A DNA stretch of 64,000 nt from JAMQPK01 sp963761975 (GTDB lineage: Bacteria > Acidobacteriota > Vicinamibacteria > Vicinamibacterales > JAMQPK01): NCBI GenBank assembly GCA_963761975.1, contig CAVXIR010000002.1:248001-312000 (forward strand), read 5' to 3'. Below are positions 33,287 to 41,487 of the stretch, one piece after another. The first letter of the stretch is position 1, and the number at the start of each line of letters is the position of its first letter. The notes beneath the pieces were generated by a model. The model saw only the letters and a program-made list of their open reading frames with translations. It was not told the DNA's origin and did not search any database. A program made the translations under genes and the position numbers.

Positions 33287-33736
33287 GTGAAACTCCACGA
33301 CTCGGTTGAGGTCATCCTGAGAAAGAAAGGCTCTCAGGTTTACTCCATCAGCCCCGACGCTACCGTCTACGAAGCTCTCGAGATGCTGGAAGAGAGAAAC
33401 GTCGGGGCTCTTCTCGTCATGGCCGACGACAGTCTCGTCGGGCTCCTGTCCGAGCGAGATTACATCCGCAAGGTGAAGCTCAGAGGCCATTCCTCGACCG
33501 ATCTGAAAGTCAGCGAAATCATGTCCACTCCGGTCGTCAGCGTGAAACCGACTTCCACGGTAGACGAGTGCATGCACTGCATGACGAACAAACGCTGCCG
33601 CCACCTGCCCGTTGTCGACGAGGGCAAGGTCGTCGGTGTGGTCTCAATTGGCGACCTCGTCAACTGGATCATGACGGTTCAGGACGTCACGATCCATCAG
33701 CTCGAGGACTACATTTGCGGCAAGTATCCCGCGTAA
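33287..33736 (+). CDS. Tandem CBS-domain protein encoded four bases upstream of nuoJ
   Basis: 149 residues from a GTG at 33287 preceded by AAGGGGG. Two CBS motifs: YSISPDATVYEALEMLEERN with GALLVMADDSLVGLLSERDY, and VVSVKPTSTVDECMHCMTNK with HLPVVDEGKVVGVVSIGDLV. Paired CBS domains bind AMP, ATP, SAM or NADH and gate partner enzymes or transporters. The stop at 33734-33736 is four bases from the nuoJ ATG, so it is the first gene of the complex I operon. A regulatory link to respiration is an inference from this position. Cys residues in the second motif (CMHC) might bind metal. Confidence 0.85.
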   Translation: MKLHDSVEVILRKKGSQVYSISPDATVYEALEMLEERNVGALLVMADDSLVGLLSERDYIRKVKLRGHSSTDLKVSEIMSTPVVSVKPTSTVDECMHCMTNKRCRHLPVVDEGKVVGVVSIGDLVNWIMTVQDVTIHQLEDYICGKYPA

Positions 33737-33740
33737 GCCA

Positions 33741-34259
33741 ATGGGCACTCTGGCGGGACAGGCGGCCTTTTACTATTTAGCGGCCGCCAGCATCGCGAGC
33801 GCGGGGCTTGCCATTACGCGCAGCAATCCCATCCACAGCATGCTGTGGGTTCTGGCGCTGTTCCTGCACGTCGCAGGCATCTTCGTCCTTGTCGGCGCTC
33901 AGTTCCTGGCGGCAGTCCAGGTCATCGTGTACGCGGGCGCCATCCTCGTGTTCTATCTGTTCTTTGTCATGCTGCTCGATCTGCCGAGCGAGACAGCCGG
34001 ACGCCGCTTCGGCGCCCACTGGCCGCTCGCTGTGGCCGCAGGAATGGCCTTCGCGGTCCTTCTGTCGCGCTGGCTGGAGCCGGGGCTGGCAGCGCCGCCC
34101 CCTGGTGCGGCAACTGACACGACACCCGCCGCGCATGTTGCGAAGGTCGGAATGGCGCTCTTCACTGAGTTTGCGCTGCCCTTTGAAATCGTCTCGCTCG
34201 TCCTGCTGGTCGCGATCGTCGGCGCTGTAGTCGTCGCCCGAAGAAAGACAGAGTCCTGA
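33741..34259 (+). CDS. nuoJ: NADH-quinone oxidoreductase subunit J
   Basis: 172 residues, five membrane helices. AITRSNPIHSMLWVLALFLH and GAQFLAAVQVIVYAGAILVF (with the conserved Tyr and Gly of the pi-bulge helix, TM3), then FFVMLLDLPSE; the last helix is VSLVLLVAIVGAVVVARRK. The Gly in YAGAILV is the hinge thought to couple quinone chemistry to proton pumping. It is the first nuo gene here; its stop overlaps the nuoK ATG. Confidence 0.93.
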   Translation: MGTLAGQAAFYYLAAASIASAGLAITRSNPIHSMLWVLALFLHVAGIFVLVGAQFLAAVQVIVYAGAILVFYLFFVMLLDLPSETAGRRFGAHWPLAVAAGMAFAVLLSRWLEPGLAAPPPGAATDTTPAAHVAKVGMALFTEFALPFEIVSLVLLVAIVGAVVVARRKTES

Positions 34260-34561
34260 TGGTGCCCGTGGGCGCTTATCTGGGGCTCAGCGCGATCCTC
34301 TTCGCGATCGGTCTCGTCGGCTTCCTCAGCCGGCGCAACATCATCCTCATGCTCGTCTCCCTCGAGATCATGCTCAATGCCGTCAACGTCAACTTCGCGG
34401 CCTTCGGTCATTACCTGCGGGAAGAGCGCGGACAGATTCTGGCGCTTTTCGTGATCGCGGTGGCAGCCGCAGAAGCGGCGATCGGTCTGGGGCTGGTCAT
34501 CGCGCTGAGCCGGAGGAGGCCCGGCGTCAGCGTTGAGAACCTGACCGAGTTGAAGTGGTGA
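34259..34561 (+). CDS. nuoK: NADH-quinone oxidoreductase subunit K
   Basis: 100 residues, three transmembrane helices, the standard length. LSAILFAIGLVGFLSRRNII, then LMLVSLEIMLNAVNVNFAAF with the essential Glu in SLEIM (TM2), and VIAVAAAEAAIGLGLVIALS with the second conserved Glu (TM3). These two Glu residues are part of the membrane charge path. The ATG overlaps the nuoJ TGA and its own stop overlaps the GTG of the next gene. Confidence 0.93.
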   Translation: MVPVGAYLGLSAILFAIGLVGFLSRRNIILMLVSLEIMLNAVNVNFAAFGHYLREERGQILALFVIAVAAAEAAIGLGLVIALSRRRPGVSVENLTELKW

Positions 34562-36018
34562 TCACGCCTCTCCTCGCGATTCTCGTGGCTGCCGCCGCCG
34601 CTCTCTTGGTCGTAGCCACCGGCGATCGGCGTCGCAATTTGAGGGAATTCTGGTCGGTCGCAGCCGGAGCGTTGCAGCTGGGGCTCGTCGGATCGATGAT
34701 CCCAGCGGTGCTGGCAGGCGTCACTCCGGGGGGCGTGATGTTCCGTCTGCTTCCAGGCGTTGAGATCGCATTTCGGGTCGATGGCTTCGGCCTGTTGTTT
34801 GCCTTTGGCGCATCGCTTCTCTGGATCGCCACATCGTTCTACTCGATCGGCTACGTTCGCACGCTCGACGAGCATGCGCAAACCCGCTACTTCGCCTGCT
34901 TTGCGCTCGCGCTTTCTACCACGATGGGAGTAGCCTTTGCCGCCAATCTGTTCACGCTGTTTCTGTTCTACGAAGCGTTGACGCTGGCCACCTATGCACT
35001 CGTCGCGCACAAGGAGACGCCCGAAGCCAGGGCCGGCGCCCGCAAGTACATCATCTATCTTCTGGGTGCTGCCAAGCTGTTGCTCCTTCCAGCGATCGTT
35101 CTGACCTACAACATCGCAGGCACGCTCGATTTCCGGCCGGGTGGAATCGTGCCGGCCGGGCAGGTGGCCGCTCATCCCACTCTTCTCGCAGTCGTCTTTG
35201 CGCTGTTTCTGTTCGGTCTCGCAAAGAACGCTGTCGTGCCGCTGCACAGCTGGTTGCCGGCGGCCATGGTGGCCCCGACGCCGGTCAGCGCACTCTTGCA
35301 CGCCGTGGCCGTCGTCAAAACCGGAGTCTTCGCCACGCTTCGCGTCTTCCTGTTTGTCTTCGGTACTGACGCGATGCGGCAGCTCGGCGTCGACACGCTT
35401 GCGCTGGTTGTTGCCTCGGCCACGATTCTTCTCGCCTCGGTCCTGGCTCTCTATCAGGACAACCTGAAAGCCCGGCTGGCTTTCTCGACGATCAGCCAGC
35501 TCTCCTACATCGTTCTGGGAGGGGCGCTGCTCACCACCAGCGGGATCGTCGGGGCCATCGCCCATATCACCAATCACGCGGTGTCCAAGATCACGCTCTT
35601 CTTCTGCGCCGGTTCGATTTATGCGTCAGCGCACAAGACCGATGTCAGCCAGATGTCGGGGCTTGCCAGAAAGATGCCGTGGACGATGGCGGCGTTTGCG
35701 ATCGCATCGTTGAGCCTGGTGGGCATCCCTCCCTCGTCCGGCTTCATCTCGAAATGGTATCTGGCAGTGGGCTCGATTGAGCGCGGCAGCCAATGGGTGC
35801 TGGCTGTGCTGCTCATCAGCTCGCTGCTGAACGCCGCCTATCTCGGCCCGGTCGTTTATAAGGCGTACTTCGAAGTGCCGATCGCGGGGCACGATGACGA
35901 TCACATTCGCGAAGTGCCGTTGATGGTGGTCCCGCTGGTCTTCAGCGCGTTGGTCAGCATGCTCCTGGGAATGTATCCCGATCCCGTTCTGAAGTTGGCG
36001 GCGATGGTGGTGCCATGA
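34555..36018 (+). CDS. NuoL/MrpD-like proton-translocating antiporter subunit (first)
   Basis: 487 residues from a GTG overlapping the nuoK stop. About 14 hydrophobic helices. The pumping motifs are the Glu in FLFYEALTLATYALVAHKET, the Lys in LFLFGLAKNAVVPLHSWLPA, and the Lys in VSALLHAVAVVKTGVFATLR; IAHITNHAVSKITLFFCAGS is the broken helix after the channel. SLVGIPPSSGFISKWYLAVG is typical of the MrpD/HyfF line rather than of classical NuoL, and at 487 residues it lacks the long C-terminal lateral helix. It is probably an additional proton-pumping or end-cap subunit of the complex I arm. Confidence 0.82.
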   Translation: MVITPLLAILVAAAAALLVVATGDRRRNLREFWSVAAGALQLGLVGSMIPAVLAGVTPGGVMFRLLPGVEIAFRVDGFGLLFAFGASLLWIATSFYSIGYVRTLDEHAQTRYFACFALALSTTMGVAFAANLFTLFLFYEALTLATYALVAHKETPEARAGARKYIIYLLGAAKLLLLPAIVLTYNIAGTLDFRPGGIVPAGQVAAHPTLLAVVFALFLFGLAKNAVVPLHSWLPAAMVAPTPVSALLHAVAVVKTGVFATLRVFLFVFGTDAMRQLGVDTLALVVASATILLASVLALYQDNLKARLAFSTISQLSYIVLGGALLTTSGIVGAIAHITNHAVSKITLFFCAGSIYASAHKTDVSQMSGLARKMPWTMAAFAIASLSLVGIPPSSGFISKWYLAVGSIERGSQWVLAVLLISSLLNAAYLGPVVYKAYFEVPIAGHDDDHIREVPLMVVPLVFSALVSMLLGMYPDPVLKLAAMVVP

Positions 36019-36266
36019 AGTCCATCGTCGATCGTCCATCGTCCAGCGTCGCAAGACGCGTGTTCTATGCGTGGCTGATGATCCTCGCTCTTACGGAGGC
36101 GATTGCTCCGCGCTTTCTGTATCACGAGCCTGCTCACTTCGCATTCGAGGACTGGCCCGCGTTCGGTTCCTTCTATGGCTTCTTCTCCTGTGTCGCAATC
36201 ATTCTGGTGTCGAAGCTTCTGGGGAAACTCTGGTTGATGCGTCCAGACAACTACTATGAGTCCTGA
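36015..36266 (+). CDS. Small two-helix membrane protein in the nuo operon
   Basis: 83 residues, overlapping both neighbours (its ATG overlaps the stop at 36016-36018; its stop lies beyond the next ATG at 36256). Helices: RRVFYAWLMILALTEAIAP and SFYGFFSCVAIILVSKLLGK, separated by FEDWPAF, a short amphipathic stretch. Small proteins of this shape recur beside MrpD-like genes in other genomes (from memory), so it may help insertion or contacts. The first codons, ATGAAGTCCATCGTCGATCG then TCCATCGTCC, are built from the repeated word ATCGTCC and look like repeat DNA recruited as coding sequence. Confidence 0.6.
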   Translation: MKSIVDRPSSSVARRVFYAWLMILALTEAIAPRFLYHEPAHFAFEDWPAFGSFYGFFSCVAIILVSKLLGKLWLMRPDNYYES

Positions 36267-38097
36267 GTGGGTACATCCGGGCCTCGTGCTGATTGCCGGC
36301 GCCTGGCTCGTTCCCTTGCTCAAGGGTCCGGCCAAGCGCGTCGCCATGATCCTGGTGCCGGCCGTTGCACTGATCGACTGCCTTCTCTTGCAGCCGGGAA
36401 CCTACGGTGTGGTGCGCTTCATCGGACAGGATCTGACGTTCGGTCGAGTCGATCGCTTGAGCCTCGTGTTCGCGTACGTATTCGCGCTGATGGCCGTAGT
36501 GGGAATGGTGTACGCGCTTCACGTGAGAGACGATGCGCAGCATGTGGCGGCGCTGACATACGCCGGCAGCGCGCTTGGGATTACGTTTGCGGGAGACTTC
36601 CTGTCTCTCTTTCTGTTCTGGGAGCTGGCGGCCGTCTCGGCCGTGTTCCTGGTCTGGCTGCGCCGCGAACGCACCGCGGTCGCTGCAGGATTTCGGTATC
36701 TTCTGGTTCATGTGTTCGGCGGGCTATGTCTGCTCGGAGGGATCGTCCTCTATTGGTCGCAGTCCGGATCTCTCGTATTCGACGACATGTCGGCCCACGC
36801 AGGGACTCCTGCCTTTGCGCTGATTCTCGCCGCCTTCCTTCTCAATGCTGCGGTGCCACCCCTGGGCGCCTGGCTGCCGGACGCATATCCGGAGGCCACC
36901 GTCACCGGCGCCGTTTTCCTCACCGCGTTTACCACGAAGTCGGCGGTCTATGCCCTCGTTCGCGGATTCGCAGGCACCGAGCTCTTGGTGTGGTGGGGCG
37001 CCGCGATGGCGGTCTACGGCGTCGTGTACGCCGTGCTCGAGAACGATGCGAGGAGGCTGCTTGCGTACCACATCATCAGCCAGGTGGGCTACATGGTTTG
37101 CGGCGTAGGGCTTGGCACAGAACTGGCCCTGAACGGCACGACCGCCCACGCGTTCTCGCACATCCTTTATAAAGCGCTGCTCTTCATGGGAGCCGGTGCG
37201 GTGCTCGAGGTCACGGGCCGGCGGAACCTGAGCGAGATGGGCGGACTTTATAAGACCATGCCGGTGACGCTGAGCCTTTACATGATTGGCGCGTTCGCCA
37301 TCTCAGCCGTGCCGCTGTTCAGCGGCTTCGTCAGTAAATCGATGGTCGTGTCTGCGGCCGGCGAATCCCACAGAGCGGCGATCTTCCTGACGCTGACGCT
37401 GGCGTCGGCCGGAACGTTCCTGCACACAGGGCTCAAGCTTCCGTATTACATGTTCTTCGCCCTTCGGCGCAGCTCAGGGCGCCCCGAGCAAGAGTCGAGG
37501 GGCGGTCGCGAACTCGCTCGGGGCGTCCTGAGCAGCGTCGAAGGACGCGCTCTCAGCGCTCATGAGCCGCCGTCGAACATGCTCGTGGCGATGGGTCTGG
37601 CTGCAGCCGCGTGCGTCATCATCGGCGTGTTTCCCGGCCTGCTGTACGCGCAGTTGCCATACGACGTCGAATACGCGCCCTACACAGTGCGCCACGTGAT
37701 CGCGACGCTCGGATTACTCAGCTTCACGGCGCTCGGGTTTTTCGCGCTGCTCGAGCATCTCGATCCCGAGCCCAAAATCAGTCTCGACACAGACTGGTTC
37801 TACCGGCGGGGGTTGTCGGCTGCAACGGTCTATGCTTTTGTCGCGCTCGTCCGCGCGGAGAACGTTCTCGCGAACGCCTACGAGGGGTTCGTTCGAGGCC
37901 CTCTGCTCGGCGCCGCAGCGCGATTGCGCCAGGTCGACGCTTCTGTCGTGGACCGTGCCGCTGAGGGCATCGGAAATCTCACCGACGCCGTGAGTCAGAG
38001 ACTCAAGATGGCGGTGACCGGCCATGCACAGTACTACGGGCTTATGATGGCGGCCGGCGTGCTGATGGCCATCGCGATCGCGATGTTCGCAGGATGA
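36256..38097 (+). CDS. NuoL/MrpD-like proton-translocating antiporter subunit (second)
   Basis: 613 residues, a length usual for NuoL. Pumping motifs: the Glu in SLFLFWELAAVSAVFLVWLR, the Lys in TAFTTKSAVYALVRGFAG, and HAFSHILYKALLFMGAGAVL with the second Lys; AISAVPLFSGFVSKSMVVSA is the MrpD-type signature. A stretch of about 30 residues (402-431, SSGRPEQESRGGRELARG and on) is low in hydrophobicity and comes from a palindromic repeat array at 37459-37548. The C-terminal 150 residues have further helices and RAENVLANAYEGFVRGPLLG, perhaps the lateral amphipathic piece. It likely fills the NuoL position at the distal end. Confidence 0.85.
   Translation: MSPEWVHPGLVLIAGAWLVPLLKGPAKRVAMILVPAVALIDCLLLQPGTYGVVRFIGQDLTFGRVDRLSLVFAYVFALMAVVGMVYALHVRDDAQHVAALTYAGSALGITFAGDFLSLFLFWELAAVSAVFLVWLRRERTAVAAGFRYLLVHVFGGLCLLGGIVLYWSQSGSLVFDDMSAHAGTPAFALILAAFLLNAAVPPLGAWLPDAYPEATVTGAVFLTAFTTKSAVYALVRGFAGTELLVWWGAAMAVYGVVYAVLENDARRLLAYHIISQVGYMVCGVGLGTELALNGTTAHAFSHILYKALLFMGAGAVLEVTGRRNLSEMGGLYKTMPVTLSLYMIGAFAISAVPLFSGFVSKSMVVSAAGESHRAAIFLTLTLASAGTFLHTGLKLPYYMFFALRRSSGRPEQESRGGRELARGVLSSVEGRALSAHEPPSNMLVAMGLAAAACVIIGVFPGLLYAQLPYDVEYAPYTVRHVIATLGLLSFTALGFFALLEHLDPEPKISLDTDWFYRRGLSAATVYAFVALVRAENVLANAYEGFVRGPLLGAAARLRQVDASVVDRAAEGIGNLTDAVSQRLKMAVTGHAQYYGLMMAAGVLMAIAIAMFAG
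37459..37548. repeat. Three-unit palindromic array inserted in frame in a complex I subunit gene
   Basis: Unit 1 (37459-37480) has arms GCCCT and AGGGC around CTTCGGCGCAGCTC; unit 2 (37480-37504) has CGCCCC/GGGGCG around GAGCAAGAGTCGA; unit 3 (37523-37548) has GCGTCC/GGACGC around TGAGCAGCGTCGAA. All are variants of one palindrome (CCTTCGACNNNGCTCAGG or its complement). The array spans 90 bases, a multiple of three, so the frame is kept and adds about 30 hydrophilic residues to a loop between transmembrane helices. Confidence 0.7.
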
Positions 38098-39575
38098 CGA
38101 TGTATCCAGTCCTTACGGCATCGACGTTTCTGCCCTCGGTAGGGGCGGCGCTTATCTTCTTATGTCCCGTGCGACTCGCGCGCTGGATTGCGCTCGTGAC
38201 GACCATCGCCACGCTGACGGTTTCGGCTCCGCTCTATCTGCACTTCGACACGACTTCGAGCGCACTGCAGTTTGTCGAAAGCCGGCCATGGATTCCGTCA
38301 TGGAACGTGGTCTACGGGATGGGCGTCGACGGTATCAGCCTCCCGTTCATTCTGCTCTCGGCCGTGATCAGCGTCCTGTGCGTCGCGGCGTCGTGGAATG
38401 CGATTCAGGTGCGTGTGTGGGAGTTCTACGCGACGCTGCTCGTTGCCGAAACCGCGATGATTGGATTGTTTGCGGCGACGAATTTTTTTCTCTTCTACAT
38501 GTTCTGGGAGCTCATGGTCGTTCCCATGTTCCTGCTCATCGGGGTGTGGGGAGGAACGCTGCGCGTCCACGCGGCGCTGAAGTTCCTTATTTTCACGCTG
38601 GCGGGAAGCCTCTTGATGCTCGTGGGCCTCATCTCGCTGCTCCACACGAGCGGCACGCTCGACTTCGAGACGCTCGCGAGGACGGACCTCGGCCCGACAC
38701 AGCAGGCGTGGCTGTTTCTCGCGTTTTCTGCAGCCTTTGCGGTGAAGGTGCCGATGTTCCCCGTGCATACCTGGCTGCCCGATGCACACACCGAAGCGCC
38801 GACGGCGGGGAGTGTGATTCTGGCGGGCATTCTGCTGAAGATGGGCGGCTATGGGTTGCTGCGGATTGCGTTGCCGATACTGTCTGACGCCGTGCGCTTT
38901 TTTCTGACCCCGATGCTCGTGTTATCTGGAGTCGCCATCGTCTACGGTGCGTACGTGACGCTCGTCCAGACCGATATCAAACGCCTCATCGCGTACTCGA
39001 GCATCAGTCACATGGGCTTTGTGACACTGGGAATTTTTTCGCTCGATCGCAGCGGCATCGAGGGCGCCATCCTGCAGATGATCAATCACGGGATTATCAC
39101 CGGTGCCCTTTTCCTGTGCGTCGGGATGATCTATGAGCGCACTCACACGCGCGAGGTCGCGCAGTATGGAGGGCTGTTCAAAGTCGCGCCCATCTACTCC
39201 ACGTTCCTCGCGGTCTTCTGTCTTGCGGCTGCGGGCACGCCGGGGCTGAATTCCTTTGTGGGGGAGTTTCTGATCATTCTCGGGGCGATCAGAGTCTGGC
39301 CATGGATTGGCGCGATGGCCGTCTGGGGAGTCGCGCTCGGCGCGGCCTACGTGTTGTGGCTGTTCTACCGCATGGTCATCGGCGAGCTGGGGCCTGGTGT
39401 CAGGGGACCGCGACTCGACCTCGACATCCGTGAAGTCGCGACGCTCACCCCCTTGGTCGTGCTGGCGGTCGTCATTGGTCTCTACCCGGAGCTCGTGCTT
39501 GGCGTCCTTCGCGCGTCGGTCACGCAGTTGCTGGCGACGATGTCGTCGAGCGGCGGAATTGCGGGGCGACTGTGA
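38094..39575 (+). CDS. nuoM: NADH-quinone oxidoreductase subunit M
   Basis: 493 residues, standard. TM motifs: GVDGISLPFILLSAVISVLC, FLFYMFWELMVVPMFLLIGV with the Glu, FAVKVPMFPVHTWLPDAHTE (Lys; TM7 loop with HTWLPDAHTEAPTAGSV), SVILAGILLKMGGYGLLR with Lys, and QMINHGIITGALFLCVGMIY with His. LNSFVGEFLIILGA is the usual NuoM ending. The ATG overlaps the preceding stop (TGACGATG) and nuoN follows with overlap. Confidence 0.93.
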   Translation: MTMYPVLTASTFLPSVGAALIFLCPVRLARWIALVTTIATLTVSAPLYLHFDTTSSALQFVESRPWIPSWNVVYGMGVDGISLPFILLSAVISVLCVAASWNAIQVRVWEFYATLLVAETAMIGLFAATNFFLFYMFWELMVVPMFLLIGVWGGTLRVHAALKFLIFTLAGSLLMLVGLISLLHTSGTLDFETLARTDLGPTQQAWLFLAFSAAFAVKVPMFPVHTWLPDAHTEAPTAGSVILAGILLKMGGYGLLRIALPILSDAVRFFLTPMLVLSGVAIVYGAYVTLVQTDIKRLIAYSSISHMGFVTLGIFSLDRSGIEGAILQMINHGIITGALFLCVGMIYERTHTREVAQYGGLFKVAPIYSTFLAVFCLAAAGTPGLNSFVGEFLIILGAIRVWPWIGAMAVWGVALGAAYVLWLFYRMVIGELGPGVRGPRLDLDIREVATLTPLVVLAVVIGLYPELVLGVLRASVTQLLATMSSSGGIAGRL

Positions 39576-41011
39576 GAGATCTGCTCATTCTGTTTCCTGA
39601 GTTGGTTCTTACAGGCGCGGGCTTGGTCCTAATCGTCGCCGCACGTCGCGTCGCGCGCACAGGGGTTGCCGCGGGACTGACGATCGCGGCAGCGGCAGTC
39701 GCCGTTTACTCTGGCTTCGCCTTCTCGATGGAAGGCGCGCGCGCGGGGTTCGCAGGCACGGTCACTGCCGATGGCTACGCGTTGTTTTTCAAAGTTCTCT
39801 TCGCGGTGAACCTGGCGTTGGTCGCGCTGCTCTCTATGAGGCACTTCGATGCGGAGCGCGTTCGGCCCGCTGAGTACTATTCGCTGCTCCTGCTCGCCTC
39901 GACGGGCATGATGCTGACCGCGTCGGCCGCCGAATTCCTTGTTCTGTACCTCGGACTGGAGCTCATGTCTCTGTGCGCTTACGTTCTGGTCGGCATCACA
40001 CGCGACAAGGACGTCTCGAGTGAGGCGGCCATGAAGTACTTCCTATTGGGTTCCTTCGCATCGGTCCTGCTGCTCTACGGCATCAGCCTCGTCTATGGCG
40101 TGACAGGCGCGACCGATTTTGCGACGATCGCGGCCGATCTGATGGTCGGCACTACGGCGGGCGTCGGCACCACGACGGGCGCTCAGGGGCAATCGCAATT
40201 GCTGGGAGTCGCTATCGCCCTCATCGTCGGCGGGCTGGCATTCAAGATCGCGGCAGTACCGTTCCATGCGTGGGCGCCCGATGCTTACGAAGGTGCCGCC
40301 ACACCGGTCGCCGGCTTTCTGGCCGCCGGCTCAAAGGCGGCAGGCCTCGCCGCGCTGGGACGCGTCTGCATGGTTGCATTCGCGTCCGAGCAGGCCGTCT
40401 GGTCGGCGATCATGATCGTGCTTGCCGTGCTCTCAATGACCGTCGCAAGTTTGCTTGCGCTGGCTCAGACGAACATGAAGCGGATGCTTGCGTATTCCTC
40501 GGTGGCGCATGCCGGATACGCACTGTTGGGGCTCATCGCCGGTACGCCGGATGGCGCCTCGGCGACGATGACTTACGCACTTGTTTATGCGTTGATGACG
40601 CTCGGGGCGTTTGGCGTCGTGGTTGGAATGGGTGAGCGCGGCGAGAGCCTCGACGGGTATCGCGGATTGGCCGCAGCGACACCATGGACGGCCTGGCTGA
40701 TGTTCCTGTTCTTGTTGTCCCTGACCGGAATTCCGCCGACCGCAGGGTTCGCGGCCAAGTTCGGCGTGATCCTCAGCGCGGTACGATCGGGTCATCTCTT
40801 CCTAGCGGTGCTGGCCGTGCTGTGCAGCGTCGTGTCGGCGTTCTTCTACCTGCGCGTGGCCGTCCTCATGTTCATGACGGACGCGGAGGAATCCGCGCCC
40901 GCCCGTTTTCCGGCGGCGGTTTCCGCGGCACTTGTGCTTGCTGCGTTTGTCACGATTGTTGGCGGCATCTTCCCGGGCAGCTTTGCCGTGTGGTCGTCGG
41001 CGCAACCGTGA
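39572..41011 (+). CDS. nuoN: NADH-quinone oxidoreductase subunit N
   Basis: 479 residues from a GTG overlapping the nuoM stop. SAAEFLVLYLGLELMSLCAY with the Glu, YFLLGSFASVLLLYGISLVY, KIAAVPFHAWAPDAYEGAAT with the Lys, VAGFLAAGSKAAGLAALGRV with the second Lys, KRMLAYSSVAHAGYALLG and LTGIPPTAGFAAKFGVILSA all match the third antiporter-like subunit. It completes the membrane arm block before the peripheral-arm genes begin. Confidence 0.93.
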   Translation: MRDLLILFPELVLTGAGLVLIVAARRVARTGVAAGLTIAAAAVAVYSGFAFSMEGARAGFAGTVTADGYALFFKVLFAVNLALVALLSMRHFDAERVRPAEYYSLLLLASTGMMLTASAAEFLVLYLGLELMSLCAYVLVGITRDKDVSSEAAMKYFLLGSFASVLLLYGISLVYGVTGATDFATIAADLMVGTTAGVGTTTGAQGQSQLLGVAIALIVGGLAFKIAAVPFHAWAPDAYEGAATPVAGFLAAGSKAAGLAALGRVCMVAFASEQAVWSAIMIVLAVLSMTVASLLALAQTNMKRMLAYSSVAHAGYALLGLIAGTPDGASATMTYALVYALMTLGAFGVVVGMGERGESLDGYRGLAAATPWTAWLMFLFLLSLTGIPPTAGFAAKFGVILSAVRSGHLFLAVLAVLCSVVSAFFYLRVAVLMFMTDAEESAPARFPAAVSAALVLAAFVTIVGGIFPGSFAVWSSAQP

Positions 41012-41023
41012 GCGAGTAGAATG

Positions 41024-41038
41024 AGGGGTCTGACCCCT
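41024..41038. repeat. Perfect palindrome AGGGGTC-T-GACCCCT
   Basis: Seven-base arms around a central T, located between nuoN and nuoA. Its sequence AGGGGTCTGACCCCT resembles a short palindrome seen in many unrelated genomes. Reading upstream of the nuoA ATG at 41060 it would be a small hairpin in the leader; if nuoA starts at 41021 it would encode RGLTPS. Confidence 0.7.
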
Positions 41039-41059
41039 TCAGAAGCGGGGCCTTTGCTG

Positions 41060-41413
41060 ATGAGTGAGTACGTCGGCATCGTGGTCACCTTCGTGCTGGC
41101 GGGGGCGCTCGTGGGGGCGTTCATCCTCCTGGCGTCGACGCTCGGTCCCAAGAAACCGTCCGCCGCCAAGTCCGCGCCGTTCGAGTGCGGACAGGAGCCC
41201 TTCTCGCTTCCCCGCGGCCGTCTGTCAATCAAGTTCTATCTCACCGCAATTCTCTTTATCTTGTTCGATGTGGAGCTCGTCTTCCTGTACCCGTGGGCCG
41301 TTGTGTTCCGCGATCTCGGAATGTTGGGCCTGGTAGAGATCGTCATCTTCCTGGGCGTGCTGATGGCCGGGTTTTTCTATGCCTGGGATAACGGAGCCTT
41401 GGAGTGGCAATGA
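41060..41413 (+). CDS. nuoA: NADH-quinone oxidoreductase subunit A
   Basis: 117 residues from the ATG at 41060 (MSEYVGIVVTF), the usual beginning; an in-frame ATG at 41021 would add 13 residues encoded by the palindrome. Motifs: SAAKSAPFECGQEPFSLPRG, the conserved loop with its Cys at the quinone-site entrance, then RLSIKFYLTAILFILFDVEL and VFLYPWAV. Three helices. It opens the second half of the operon (A-I) and is followed by a hairpin-forming spacer before nuoB. Confidence 0.93.
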   Translation: MSEYVGIVVTFVLAGALVGAFILLASTLGPKKPSAAKSAPFECGQEPFSLPRGRLSIKFYLTAILFILFDVELVFLYPWAVVFRDLGMLGLVEIVIFLGVLMAGFFYAWDNGALEWQ

Positions 41414-41475
41414 ACCGTTCACCGTCTACCGTTTGTCGTCGACGTCGGTGAACGGTAAACGGCAAACGGTAAACG
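41413..41475. repeat. Intergenic inverted word-array between nuoA and nuoB
   Basis: AACCGTTCACCGTCTACCGT followed by TTG at 41413-41435 is matched by CGGTGAACGGTAAACGGCAA followed by ACGGTAAACG at 41446-41475: the words CCGTTCACCG/CGGTGAACGG and CTACCGTTTG/CAAACGGTAAACG pair. It forms a stem of more than 20 base pairs with mismatches. The nuoB ribosome site (AAAGG) comes right after it. Confidence 0.8.
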
Positions 41476-41487
41476 AAAGGTGCTCAT

